NCBI GenBank assembly: GCA_000711775.1
Contig: ARYC01017411.1
Span: forward strand, 1 to 64,000
Direction of reading: 5' to 3'
Origin: Oxytricha trifallax
Taxonomy: Eukaryota > Ciliophora > Spirotrichea > Sporadotrichida > Oxytrichidae
DNA length: 64,000 bases
Part shown: positions 10,860 to 20,794 of the stretch, piece after piece
Layout of the letters: each line of letters opens with the position of its first letter
Numbering within the stretch: position 1 is the stretch's first letter
The notes under the pieces: model-generated
Seen by the model: only the letters and a program-made list of their open reading frames with translations
Told to the model about the DNA's origin: nothing
Databases searched by the model: none
Program-made: the position numbers and the translations under genes

Positions 10860-11715
10860 ATTGCCACTAATGGCGATTGAAAAGTCTTAGCTTATACATC
10901 CCTAGTGAAGAGGAGGGCGTGAGTGCTCTATGGCATGCCCAGTGCCACGACTGCTTATGATGGTGGGACAGGAGGGTCTTCAGCAGGCAACAGTGTAGGG
11001 ATGGTACAAAGACATCACATAGTAGTACTCTCCCTTGATTTTCACTCAATTACATTGATCTAAACCCCAAGGCAACCAGAGCAAACCAATAGCTTCGTAT
11101 CGTCCAACAAACATGTGATCCTCTCTAGCAAGACCTTCAATACTGGGAACTCTTTGGGCCGATGTGAGGCAACTCTTGACTATGACAGGTAGTCCACAGA
11201 GCATTCAGAGTAGGAAGAGGATGATGTAGCAACTCCATTTGCGCTGAGACTCTTGGTGAATGCGAAGGGTTTTAAAGAGCAATAGTGAGAGAAGGTCTTA
11301 TATTCCCTGCTTTCTACACATTGATCAATTTCTATTCTTGATATCTGTGCCAGTTCCCATTGGTGCGAAGAAGTCGTATAAGAGCTCTGAAGTGCCAGAT
11401 TGGGCTGGAACCCCATTGGTTGAGACGCAAACAAGTGTAGCTCGCATGGTGACCTACATTAGGATCTTCAAGCCCCCTAAAGGCAAGAGCACTGCATCCT
11501 CATCAAAGTCCTCTAGATATTAGGAGAATCTGCTAGGCACACTTCACTACAGCATAGAGAAAGGCTCTTAATCTAAAGTCATAAAGGGCAAGAAGCTAAA
11601 GAGATCCGATGTTTTAACAGTAATAGATCTTCCCTCCATATCTAAAATCATCGACACTATAAATATAAACTATCGCTTTGGGAAACCCCAATGGCCTTTT
11701 GGGAAACAGTGATGA
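10860..11715 (+). pseudogene. Decayed coding block, several frames
   Basis: GC-rich, protein-like plus-strand stretches change frame several times. They include EEEGVSALWHAQCHDCL, then MMVGQEGLQQATVQGWYKDI after a frameshift, then EEDDVATPFALRLLVNAKGF, then from 11260 an open frame of about 150 codons with KKSYKSSEVPDWAGTPLVET and IDLPSISKIIDTININ, ending TGA at 11709-11711. Internal TGAs and shifts in coding-like DNA suggest a relic, though scrambled MDSs with unresolved pointers could also produce this pattern. No family named. Confidence 0.45.
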
Positions 11716-11925
11716 TTGATTATCTCGGCTCCCCTAGAAGATTTATGAGCCGAAAGTTCCACCGTCGTGAGATGGCTCCCGCTGCCTCGAGTGGTGCCAC
11801 TGGCCGCCCCCATTCGAAGATTCGCCCATTACTTCGTCTGCTATACTGGAAGTCAAGAATGCCGAAAGGCCAATGCCGAGATTGGCTGCCAAGAATGACC
11901 AAGGCTAGACAATAGACGCAAGGGA

Positions 11926-12377
11926 TTCAAAGTCAAAAATATTCTTGATGGCAAGCATGAAAAGGGATACTGCATAGTTAGACATTGACAAGAATGGAGA
12001 TGGTAAACTTTCACTTGAAGAGATCCTGGGAGATATCAATGAGGGCATGGATAAAACAATGACAAGGTAGACACTGAGGAGATGATCAAGTAAGTCGAAA
12101 TCGAAGAGAGTGGATTTATTGATTACTCTGAGTTCGTTGTTGCTGTAATGAATGAAAGGAACAACTTGACTAACGAGAAAATTCATGAAGTCTTCAGAAT
12201 GTTCGACAAGGACGGCAGTGGCTTCATCTCATCTGAGGAAATCAAGGAAATTCTTGGCTTTGGGAAGACTGTCTCAGAGGAAGCTGTCAATGATATTATT
12301 AAGCAGGTTAAACTATGGGAGGCAGTCAGATATCATTCGAAGAATACTTGCACATGATGAAGAGATTATCCAGCTGA
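11926..12377 (+). pseudogene. Calcium-dependent protein kinase (CDPK) EF-hand region, frameshifted relic
   Basis: Three EF-hand-like units are readable: DIDKNGDGKLSLEEI, VEIEESGFIDYSEFV and FDKDGSGFISSEEI, followed by the typical CDPK tail MGGSQISFEEYLHMMKRL and TGA 12375-12377. The reading frame shifts at about 12055-12062 and again near 12310-12316. The middle EF loop has lost calcium-ligand Asp residues (D to E, DG to EES). No kinase domain is found upstream. Seen: EF hands and two shifts. Inferred: a decaying germline paralogue or orphan MDS set of a CDPK. Confidence 0.72.
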
Positions 12378-12600
12378 TTATTTTGCATAGTAAATGACAT
12401 AATTCATTAAATTTACATTTTTCAATCATCCTAATTTTCACAATCTTTTAGATTGATAAAATTTACTAATACAAGTTTATAAGTTATTTTTCACATTTTG
12501 AATCTGTAGCAAATTTAAGGACAGTTACAAAAACAGAGTATTGATAAGTTGTCCCCACATAAAAAAAGAAGAAATTCTAAAAACTCACATATTTCTCTCA

Positions 12601-12864
12601 ATGTCTCAAGATTAAGCAAAGAAGATCAAAATTAAGAAATCTAAACCCCAAAAGTCCTACTCTCTATATTTAACAAGAATAATGTACAATGACATCAATT
12701 ATTCATTTTCCTATATTTTCTTTTAATAAAAGTCGATATAAAAAATAATTTTAATATTATCATCATAATAGAGATGATGATAGAGTTGCAGACAGTTAAA
12801 AATTTATATTTTTTTAAGTCAAATTTTAAAATATTAATATTCTAAGTTTCAGGAGTAGTCCAAT
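12601..12864 (+). CDS. Start of a basic unknown protein, interrupted by TBE-D
   Basis: ATG 12601 begins MSQDQAKKIKIKKSKPQKSY, then SLYLTRIMYNDINYSF, fading into AT-rich DNA with a TGA. Just before TBE-D, SFRSSP is open. Across TBE-D, using one copy of the AAT duplication, it continues as SSPIDSYNQTQDEFSYADIK at 16406. This suggests one gene with an IES between about 12720 and 12845 and a TBE in a coding segment. Confidence 0.42.
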
Positions 12865-13059
12865 CAAAACCCCAAAACCCTTTCAGTAGTTTGATTCAAT
12901 TTTTGATTGATAAAAGTAGACTATTAGTGCAATATTAATTAGGGTTTTAAAAGGGTTTATGTAAGGTTTTAATGTTTAAATATTAGTAATTTAAGTGAGT
13001 ATAACAAGTGAGTTTTTTTCACACAAACATAAGCTTAGAGTCATGTGGCAGTTCTCTGA

Positions 13060-14595
13060 ATTTTATCTTTCTAAGTTGATGTTTGATTGTTACTATTTTT
13101 TGTTAATTCTCTTAGCTTGACTTGATAATAGATGAGTATGCAAGTTTTCTGAGACCTCCATTTATTTTATTTTTATCGAGATATTGTTTGATTCTCAGCT
13201 TTGAATCTCTCTCACCCCTGCAGCTAAAGTAATCGTTTCTGCATGTCGCTCTCTGTTATTATTACTGCTAGAGCCCAGATATTCCATTAAGTGTCTCCAT
13301 CTCTCTAGTTCTCTCTCTGGGAAATATCCAGGAGTGCCGTATACATTCCCTTATGCAGAGGCTTGCACTCTTTGGGCTCTGTTGAAGTCAATAATATAAA
13401 CTCTAAGAGACTGAAAGTTCATCATTATGCTCTCTAGCTTTATGTCTCTATGAACATCATCTGGCTTTTGAAGCTCTTTAATTCCCTCAACTATCTGCTA
13501 TACTATCTAGCTAATTTATCTCTGACATCTATTGTCAGATAAGAATTCTCTGTAAGTCATTTCTAGTAAAGGAAGCCTGAAGGCTACATGATCTTTACCA
13601 AGTAAAATAGCATCAAGCTAGATGATATGCCTGCACTCATTGAACTTTGCCTTTTAAAGAGCATAATACTCATTAGTGAATTCCATTTAGAATTTGTCAT
13701 CAGCAAGGAAGTAATTGAAAGGATATATCTTGTAAGAATATTAGTCATCAGGAATGCCTCTCTTCTCTATTTTATCTTCAAGAGTGAGGTAGCTTTCTAG
13801 ACAATAATCTAAGTCAATAATTCTTAATATGGGAATCTTCTTTGCCTCTATTTAAACCATGATTTTATTTATATCAGAGACTGGAAAGTTCTTGACTGCT
13901 TTCTTCATTTTTACTAACTTCTAAACTTCAACTCCACTGGGTTTCTTGATCTTCTCTTTAAAGAGGAATCTATTCTTTGTAGGTTCATGAATAAAGACAA
14001 AACTTTAATTGTGCTTTTTCTTTAAGTGCACTTTGAGGTCTCTAGTATGAGAATATGGCTTCTCACAGAACTCACAGACATACTTCCCATCTTTCTTTTA
14101 ATGCTTGAGATATAACCTTGGCATATCGTTGTGTATATCTCTCAAGTGTCTCTTATAAGTTGACTTGTAAGGGAAAACTTTATTGCATTCTTTGCATTAA
14201 TAGTTAACTTTGGCTGGTATTTATTAATGGTCTATGGCTGGTTGTTTAACCTCCTCCTCAATTTGCAAAGCTTCTTTGATAACCACCTACTTAACTTATA
14301 TTTAAATATCAAAGCTAGACTGGTCAAAGTTGTCATAAGTAGGTTCCCACTGAGTACAAGCTTCTCTGGTCTCTGCTTTTCTTGGTTGGTGGAATGATAA
14401 ATTTAAAGGACTTGATCCAAGTAATGCCGCTATTCTTAACAGGTTAGCGCTCAATATAGTTTGCTGATATTTTTTATTATAATAATGATAAAATATATCT
14501 TGAGAAACTATAGTAGTCGAATATATAATACACTCTGGTAGATTCTTCGATGAGGTAAGAAAATTAACTAACCATAGAAGACTGTAAGTTGACAT
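13060..14595 (-). pseudogene. TBE-D 57-kDa zinc-finger/kinase gene, broken
   Basis: Two C2H2 fingers are clear (CKECNKVF..H-x4-H and CEFCEKPYSHTRDLKVH). The kinase-like part has VHRDIKLESIMMN, IIDFNRA (Asn in place of the DFG Gly) and GTPGYFPE. After this the homologous frame continues as QWNIWALAVIITESDM in a different phase, so there is a frameshift at about 13290-13310 and then a TGA. The N-terminus carries about 130 extra bases compared with TBE-A/B. The DFN motif is shared with the distant TBE-A/B copies. Confidence 0.85.
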
Positions 14596-14999
14596 ATTTT
14601 ATGAGAATTTTAAACATTTTAGTAAATTAAAATACTCCTAATGAAGTTTTGTTTCTCTAGGAGGTCCTCCAAATCAAGTTTGAACTTAATTTGGAGGTAA
14701 AGTTATTAAACATTTTAATTTAATATGCTCCTAATTAAGTTTTAACCTTAAAATTTAACTCCTAATAAAGTTCGAACTTAATTTGGAGGACCTCCTAAAA
14801 TAATTAAACATTATTAGGATAAATTTAATGGAGAAAGTTTGATAAAAATGGTAATCAATCTGTAAAACTTGGAGCAAGTTTTTCAATGCTTTTCCTCATA
14901 TCTTTTCAAGGTTGACCTCCAGTAGGTCATCCCTATTTAGTAGTAAGATTTTAATCAACTTAGAATAGATTTTCATTATTTTAAATTTCATTAACATTT

Positions 15000-15195
15000 C
15001 TAGAAAGAGGAAGCAAGATGGAAGAGAGAAAATGACAAGTAAAGCATGAATTGATAAAGAGACTCTTCAAAAATTTCTAAAAGCCAGACGAGATGAACAT
15101 AGACACAGGAGCTGGCACTTAGAGAAGAAACATAGGCCCAAGCAAGCCTTAAGAGGAAAAAAAGAAAGAGAAGCTAAATCCCTTAACTGGAAAAT
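15000..15195 (+). pseudogene. Remnant of the TBE 22-kDa gene
   Basis: Only the two ends remain: an ATG region (GGAAGCAAGATGGAAGAG) and the C-terminal block (MNIDTGAGT-like, then KPQEEKKKEKLNP). About 500-600 bp present in TBE-B (52177-52963) is missing. This deletion explains most of the shortened length of TBE-D. Confidence 0.72.
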
Positions 15196-15212
15196 TTAAA
15201 ATGTGAACTTAT

Positions 15213-16263
15213 TTATTCGTTTAAATTTAAAACTTATTTATATACAAAAAATCTCCCTTCTCTTGCGCATACTTTATTTTTATCATCGCTGACTCTCTTA
15301 GCAGCAGTCTTAATAAAATCTACTGTATCTATCTTCAAGTCGTGCATTCAGTGATAGACTAGGAGTTTCTTGTAGTGGCCTTTCAATAACCTCCAATATA
15401 ATTCAATTCTATTGAACTAAGGGCTGTAAGGAACATTAAATACAGGTGTTATGTTTAGCCTTTCATATTCTTTCCTTGTATCTTTTAGTTTTATGGACAG
15501 ATAAGTTATCTACAAACAGAATAATCTCTGAGTCAGCGTACTTATCTCTGAGTCATTACAAGAACTTTATGTATTATTCGGTCTTTAATTGAGCGAGGGT
15601 GGATAACATAAGTCTCGAGGCCATTATCTTCGCTTATTCCACTAAGTATTGCATGAGTTTAAACCTTATCCTTTTAATCATATACTTCAATGCTGCTGTA
15701 TCTCTTATACCAAGACCTTTATATGAAGGTATTTAACGTGAATATTGCCTCATCAGCGTGTATAAATTTTAAATTATGCTCTTAAGCTTTTGCATTTAAT
15801 GGGATATATAATTTAAATTATCCTTATAAAATGTAACATTAAAGTTAATCACTCTCTTAATGCGATTGAAGGTCTTGTAAGATATTCCATTCTTTTTATA
15901 TATGTTAGCTATCGATTAAGTAGAGATGTGAAGCTCAGGAAATTGGCGATGAAACATCACAGCCCTCTAGGCCAAAGAGAAGTGAGCCCAGTATTTAAGA
16001 GTCTTATCATTTATAAGATAATCAATATGATGCTGCTAAAATTTTAAGGGTCTCTAAGGCTTAGAATTAAGATGCTATATCTTTCAATTCAAAGCTAATA
16101 GACAGTGAGACCTCACAGTTGCTGGAGATTTACGGAGTAGCCTTGCTATAGACGTATATTTCAGAACAGGCTTGAGTTATTCACTATATTCATCACATCC
16201 ATATCGCAACTTAAACAATAAATCTATATACTCACTGTCATAAACTGACCCCAAACCTCGCAT
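15213..16263 (-). pseudogene. TBE-D 42-kDa transposase, frameshifted
   Basis: Aligned by eye to the TBE-B transposase, all three DDE regions are recognisable (IHADEAIF, LFVDNLSVHK, YSPQFN-IELYW). There are +1 shifts in the segment after HPRSIK (about 15575) and after VHKTK (about 15490), and a TGA near the matrix of the last helix (VYH*MHD). The position of the TBE-B TGA stop is TAA here. The start ATG 16263 lies next to the terminal repeat, as in TBE-B. Confidence 0.88.
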
Positions 16264-16402
16264 ATAACTCACTTAAAATACTAATATTTAAACATTAAAC
16301 CCCTACATAAACCCTATTAAAACCCTAATAAAGTATGCACTAATAGTCTACTTTTATCAATCAAAAACTCAATCAAACTACTGAAAGGGTTTTGGGGTTT
16401 TT

Positions 16403-17515
16403 AATAGATAGCTATAATCAGACTTAAGATGAATTTAGTTATGCAGATATTAAACAAGGAAATGATAATATTTATGGTTCTATAAATTTGATGTAACAGA
16501 AAAGCAATCAAGCCAATTAGAAATAAAACAACAATCATAATGAACAATTACATTAATATTATCAGAATGACTGAATAAATGAAGGAAAAAGTTATTTTTA
16601 TCAAAGACATCATAACTAATAAAATTTATTTTCATTTAGAGTAATTATAATGAAATAAATTTTTGCCTGAAAATTTAACATTCAAATTTTTATTGGAAAA
16701 TCATAAGATAATTTTCCAAGCGTATTTCTGTTTTGTTTTTGGGCTAATTCAGACACAATTTAGAACATTAATTTCTTCCAACTTCTAATTTATTAATAGG
16801 TTCTATAAAGGTTTTACTTAGTAATATTAAAAAATAACTTTTTGATTATTTTTTGTATTGCAAATTTATTTATATATATATACAATTTTGAGAAAAATAA
16901 ACTATTTTTCTACTAATTGATTATTTCTAATTATTTATTTTTCTGAAGTAATAGCAACAAATGCAGTCTGATATTAATTTTCAATAAATCAATAACCCAA
17001 CGATTGGTAGGAATAACAAAAAAAATAATTTTTGTACCAATACATTTAAAAATGATAAATTGTAATTATAATTACTTTTAAACAACCTAATCAGCAATAA
17101 TTAACCTCATTTTAATAGTGCAAAGTTCAATGATAACTCTTAGATCTCAATCAAACATTTATTTCTTTTTTTTTAATGAAACAATATTTTGTTTCATTAA
17201 ATATAATTATAATCAATAAGCATCAAAATTCTGCTATTTTTGCATCAATGTTTTAAAAAGAGACTTAAAATAATGTTTTCCCAGAAAAGCATCAATAATT
17301 AAAAAATAATTTTTAAGAGTAAGTTGTTTTTAATTTAGAAAATTGAAATAAAAATCACTCATCATACATGAAATCGAATCAAAATCTTCCTTAATTACCA
17401 ATATTATAAAAGAATCATTCATAAAATAATAGAGCAGAAACAACTAATAATCAATATTTAATATCATAGTAATCTCCAAGAAGTAACATTTGTATTAAAT
17501 AATTTTTTAAAAATA
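16403..17515 (+). CDS. Q/N-rich protein coding islands (continuation across TBE-D)
   Basis: Open islands: 16406-16575 (IDSYNQTQDEFSYADIKQGN, then a Q/N run ending QYYQND), about 16953-17170 (QMQSDINFQQINNPTIGRNN), about 17250-17320 and 17345-17510 (HSSYMKSNQNLPQLPILQKN). AT-rich pieces between them contain TGA and are probable IESs or introns; pointers were not resolved. Low-complexity Q/N composition, no domain. The position right against TBE-D, with the frame kept through one AAT, argues that it joins the piece at 12601-12864. Confidence 0.45.
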
Positions 17516-17534
17516 TTAGTGAAAAAAATTGAAC

Positions 17535-18079
17535 GAGTAAAAATTGTTTTAAAAATGAAAGAATAATCAAGTTTTTCACTAGAGTATTTATTAAATAATA
17601 TATTACAAATTAAATAATAATAATCGTACTCCAACTAAAACGATCAATTAAATTTGAGTTAGAGTGCGGAATAAATTAGAAAATAAATTAAATTTATGAT
17701 CAATTATAAAAATTACATATCGTTTATTATAAATGACATAAGGATTTAATTAATAATATAATACATTTCATATTACTTTAATTAAATTTTTAATTGATTA
17801 GTTTTTAAATTTATTCATAAATTATAATTTAATTAAAGTAATATGAAATGTATTATATTATTAATTAAATCCTTATGTCATTTATAATAAACGATATGTA
17901 ATTTTTATAATTGATCATAAATTTAATTTATTTTCTAATTTATTCCGCACTCTAACTCAAATTTAATTGATCGTTTTAGTTGGAGTACGATTATTATTAT
18001 TTAATTTGTAATATATTATTTAATAAATACTCTAGTGAAAAACTTGATTATTCTTTCATTTTTAAAACAATTTTTACTC
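17535..18079. repeat. 545-bp palindromic element
   Basis: The arms of about 250 bp are nearly perfect inverted copies. Left-end GAGTAAAAATTGTTTTAAAA is mirrored at the right end; inner landmarks are GAGTTAGAGTGCGGAATAAA and its complement. The central spacer is about 30 bp. No coding capacity. Its ends differ from the TTGTAGGAATAC and TAGCTAAAATAG families, so it is a third foldback type in this window. Confidence 0.88.
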
Positions 18080-18774
18080 TTTAATTATGAAATAAATAAA
18101 ACTATTCTATTTATAATTATTTCATAAACCGTTTTTCCACATTCAAGTTATATTTATTTAAATCAAATATTTTTAATAAGCAATTAAATTTTATAAGAGA
18201 AATTTAAAAATATTTAAAAACTTTTTAACTTTATAGTTTAATTAATCAGGTAACAATCAAAAATGATATTAAGCTTTGTATTCTCAATAAAATATATTTA
18301 TTAATGTTCTAAATTTGTTTATATTTAAAAATTAATTTAAAACACATAATTAGCTATATTAAATAATATTAGAAAATCTTTTGATATCTCCCTCCAAAGT
18401 TATGTTTTATAAGAAATAGGATGATAATTATATATAAATAATTAAAATAATTTCAATTTTATATCAAGCTAAATAGCATAAAATTTATCATATACTAAAA
18501 CAGTGTATAAATAATTAGTTCCTTGATACTCGATACCTTATATTATTTTATAACTAATTAATTTAATATCTATAATCAAAAGAGTTTCCATATAAATAAT
18601 AATAAAAAAATATCAGATTTAAAATTAATTTACTATATAATTTTTGAATTATAATATAAGTGGAGGAGGGCACACTAGAAATTAGCAATCGCAATAATAT
18701 CATATAATTAATAATCGATTGTTATATTCTTAAATTTCTTAAGAATATATTTTAAACAAGCATAATTTTTTCAA
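18080..18774. other. AT-rich gap, no gene seen
   Basis: Only a short richer patch (GTGGAGGAGGGCACACTAG near 18660) stands out. No open frame or repeat was assigned. Confidence 0.5.
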
Positions 18775-18776
18775 TA

Positions 18777-19190
18777 TTGTAGGAATACATTTGATTTGGG
18801 AAAATAAATAATAAATTAATTAATTAAATATTAATTCGTGGCAGTTAACTTTCTGGAAACCTAGACAATATGGTACTTGTTTGAAAGAGAATTCAAAATC
18901 AGCTGGACTTTACTATTGGCGGTACCCCTCTAAAGCATTCCTGAAGCGAGATAACGCGACTTTAATTTTGCCTTAATATCAACTAAACAAATCACCCAAA
19001 ATTAAAGTCGCGTTATCTCGCTTCAGGAATGCTTTAGAGGGGTACCGCTAATAGTAAAGTCCAGCTGATTTTTAGTTCTCTTTCAAACAAGTACCATATT
19101 GTCTAGGTTTCCAGAAAGTTAACTGCCATGAATTAATATTTAATTAATTAATTTATTATTTATTTTCCCAAATCAAATGTATTCCTACAA
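18777..19190. repeat. TTGTAGGAATAC foldback element, copy 1 (414 bp)
   Basis: The ends are TTGTAGGAATACATTTGATT and its exact complement, flanked by TA on both sides (18775-18776, 19191-19192). The arms share with copies 2 and 3 the blocks TGGCAGTTAA, GCTGGACTTTA and GGCGGTAC, followed near the centre by GCGAGATAAC/GTTATCTCGC. A short central spacer and no ORF. It is a non-autonomous TA-target element. Confidence 0.93.
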
Positions 19191-19192
19191 TA

Positions 19193-19862
19193 ATATTCTC
19201 CTAGTTATCAAAATCCACTAAATTTGGCAAAGTTAAATAATTAATAGTATCCATAAAATTTCTAAGAGAATTACAGAAATGAATTTGGAATTTCTTAAAA
19301 TAGATCAAATCTCATGTCATCATAGGTTTTAAATAGAAATATTATAAAGTTATATAATATAAATTACAGAAGTATTCTAGAATTATTATATAAACAGTTG
19401 GTAAACCATCAAACGAGAACTTGGGACTAAATCAAATTAAAATTTCATAATTTTAATTACCTCATTTATTAATTTGAAATATACGACGACATTTATATTT
19501 AACATTCTTAATTTTATAAATCAAGAAAATTTACTTCATAATAGTATTGTAATATTATAAAACTTAAAAATATTTTCAAATATAACATTAAAGAAATATA
19601 TTACATTATATTATTTTTTACAATAACAACCGAAGATTACTATTAAGCGCCCATGCTTAAAGCATATTGCAAGGATCTTCATAATTTAATAATTTCAATT
19701 AAGATCTATCAGCTCCATCTTCAGGTTAGACTGTGTAGCAAATATTTAATTTTGGTTAGAATGATTATTAAAATTCATTGTTTTTTTTAATAATTACTTC
19801 AGATCATTATACATAAATTGCTTGTATTAAGACTAGTATAACTATTAATATATTAATATGGA
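19193..19862. other. Mostly non-coding gap
   Basis: AT-rich. One possible minus-strand coding-like patch (about 19620-19745: VQPEDGADRSQLKLLNYEDP) is GC-richer than its surroundings; it has no start or family match and is left unassigned. Confidence 0.4.
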
Positions 19863-20492
19863 ATGATTAAATTCAGCAAAACTATGCAAGTATTAGGCTT
19901 TCAAGCAGAGTAGGGCTTAAATAGGAATAATAGGAATATTAGCATTGGCTGCGACAGGAAAATCTAAGGTAGCAGGATGACTATTATTTCATGTAAAAAT
20001 ATTATTCAAGATCTAAACCCTCAGAATACAACCACTATAGATCATTTAATATGTTAAATTGACAATGAATTAAATAGGTTAAATAATATAAACAAAGTTA
20101 AAATATTTATAGCGCTTCCTTCAATGGGGGTATTTGATAAGTTTAAAAGTAATATAATTTAATAAGTAGTACTAAATAGTTTGGAAAATATAATAAAGAA
20201 GTTTTAGCTAAAATTTTTATATAATAAAAGTTTAATAGAGTAAGATTTGACAAGAGTTGAAGACCTCCCAAGATTTAAGGGTTATGGTTAGCTCTCAGAT
20301 TTGCCAAAAGTTTATTATTCTAAATTTTCATATATTTCCTCGTAGCATCATTATCAAGTAAAAAAGGTGTTACAATTAGGATCTGGTCATTACCTTTTTA
20401 ATAAATATACAATAAAATAATATATCGTTTTATTTATAAGGATATGGAATTCAATCTTTATAATTCGATGCTTAAAATCAAGTCGTTAATGA
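19863..20492 (+). CDS. Unknown 209-codon ORF
   Basis: ATG 19863 to TGA 20490-20492 is uninterrupted under the ciliate code with about a dozen reassigned stops. It starts MIKFSKTMQVLGFQAEQGLN and contains KVKIFIALPSMGVFDKFKSN, VEDLPRFKGYGQLSDLPKVY and HHYQVKKVLQLGSGHYLFNK. No domain recognised. The last 25 codons are AT-rich and may be non-coding, in which case the coding part ends near 20410. It lies convergent to the armadillo gene at 20795. Confidence 0.55.
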
Positions 20493-20794
20493 TTTTTACT
20501 AAAATTACGAGGCTTATTAATAGCAACATTAAATTACGAATCTCTTTATTTTAATTGCTAACAACCAAACCTTACTTTAGGTATTTACTTACCTAAAACA
20601 TAAGTTTGAAAGTTTTATTTATTTCTCGATTAATTATAAATACTCAACATTAACACATATTCAATTCTATTTTAGTAATTAATCTTTTGTTTTATTAGAA
20701 TACGGTTTAATAATAAAATCTATTACAATATTTTACTCAATGACTTGAAATAACTATTGAAATTAACTTTTATAGATATATTTTCGCTACTAAC

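Larger units (their letters stand above)
12865..16402 (-). mobile_element. TBE-D, shortened and degenerate telomere-bearing element (3.54 kb)
   Basis: The ends are CAAAACCCCAAAACCC and its mirror GGGTTTTGGGGTTTTT, so the outermost G has become T on the right. Target duplication AAT is at 12862-12864 and 16403-16405. The terminal inverted repeats run about 135-145 bp and differ in sequence from those of TBE-A, -B and -C, so this is another TBE subfamily. Contents: a 57-kDa pseudogene, a remnant of the 22-kDa gene and a 42-kDa transposase pseudogene. The usual length is about 4.1 kb; the shortfall lies mainly in the 22-kDa gene. Confidence 0.93.

Noticed and set aside
11180..11434. Minus-strand ORF in the GC-rich relic block
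   Set aside because: The overlapping plus-strand frames look more protein-like (acidic and basic clusters, Q-reassigned stops); strand not certain, so no gene was called here.
12865..12880. C4A4 blocks as true telomeres or chromosome ends
   Set aside because: They occur as mirrored pairs at the two ends of transposons with terminal inverted repeats, target duplications and transposase genes, and sequence continues on both sides.
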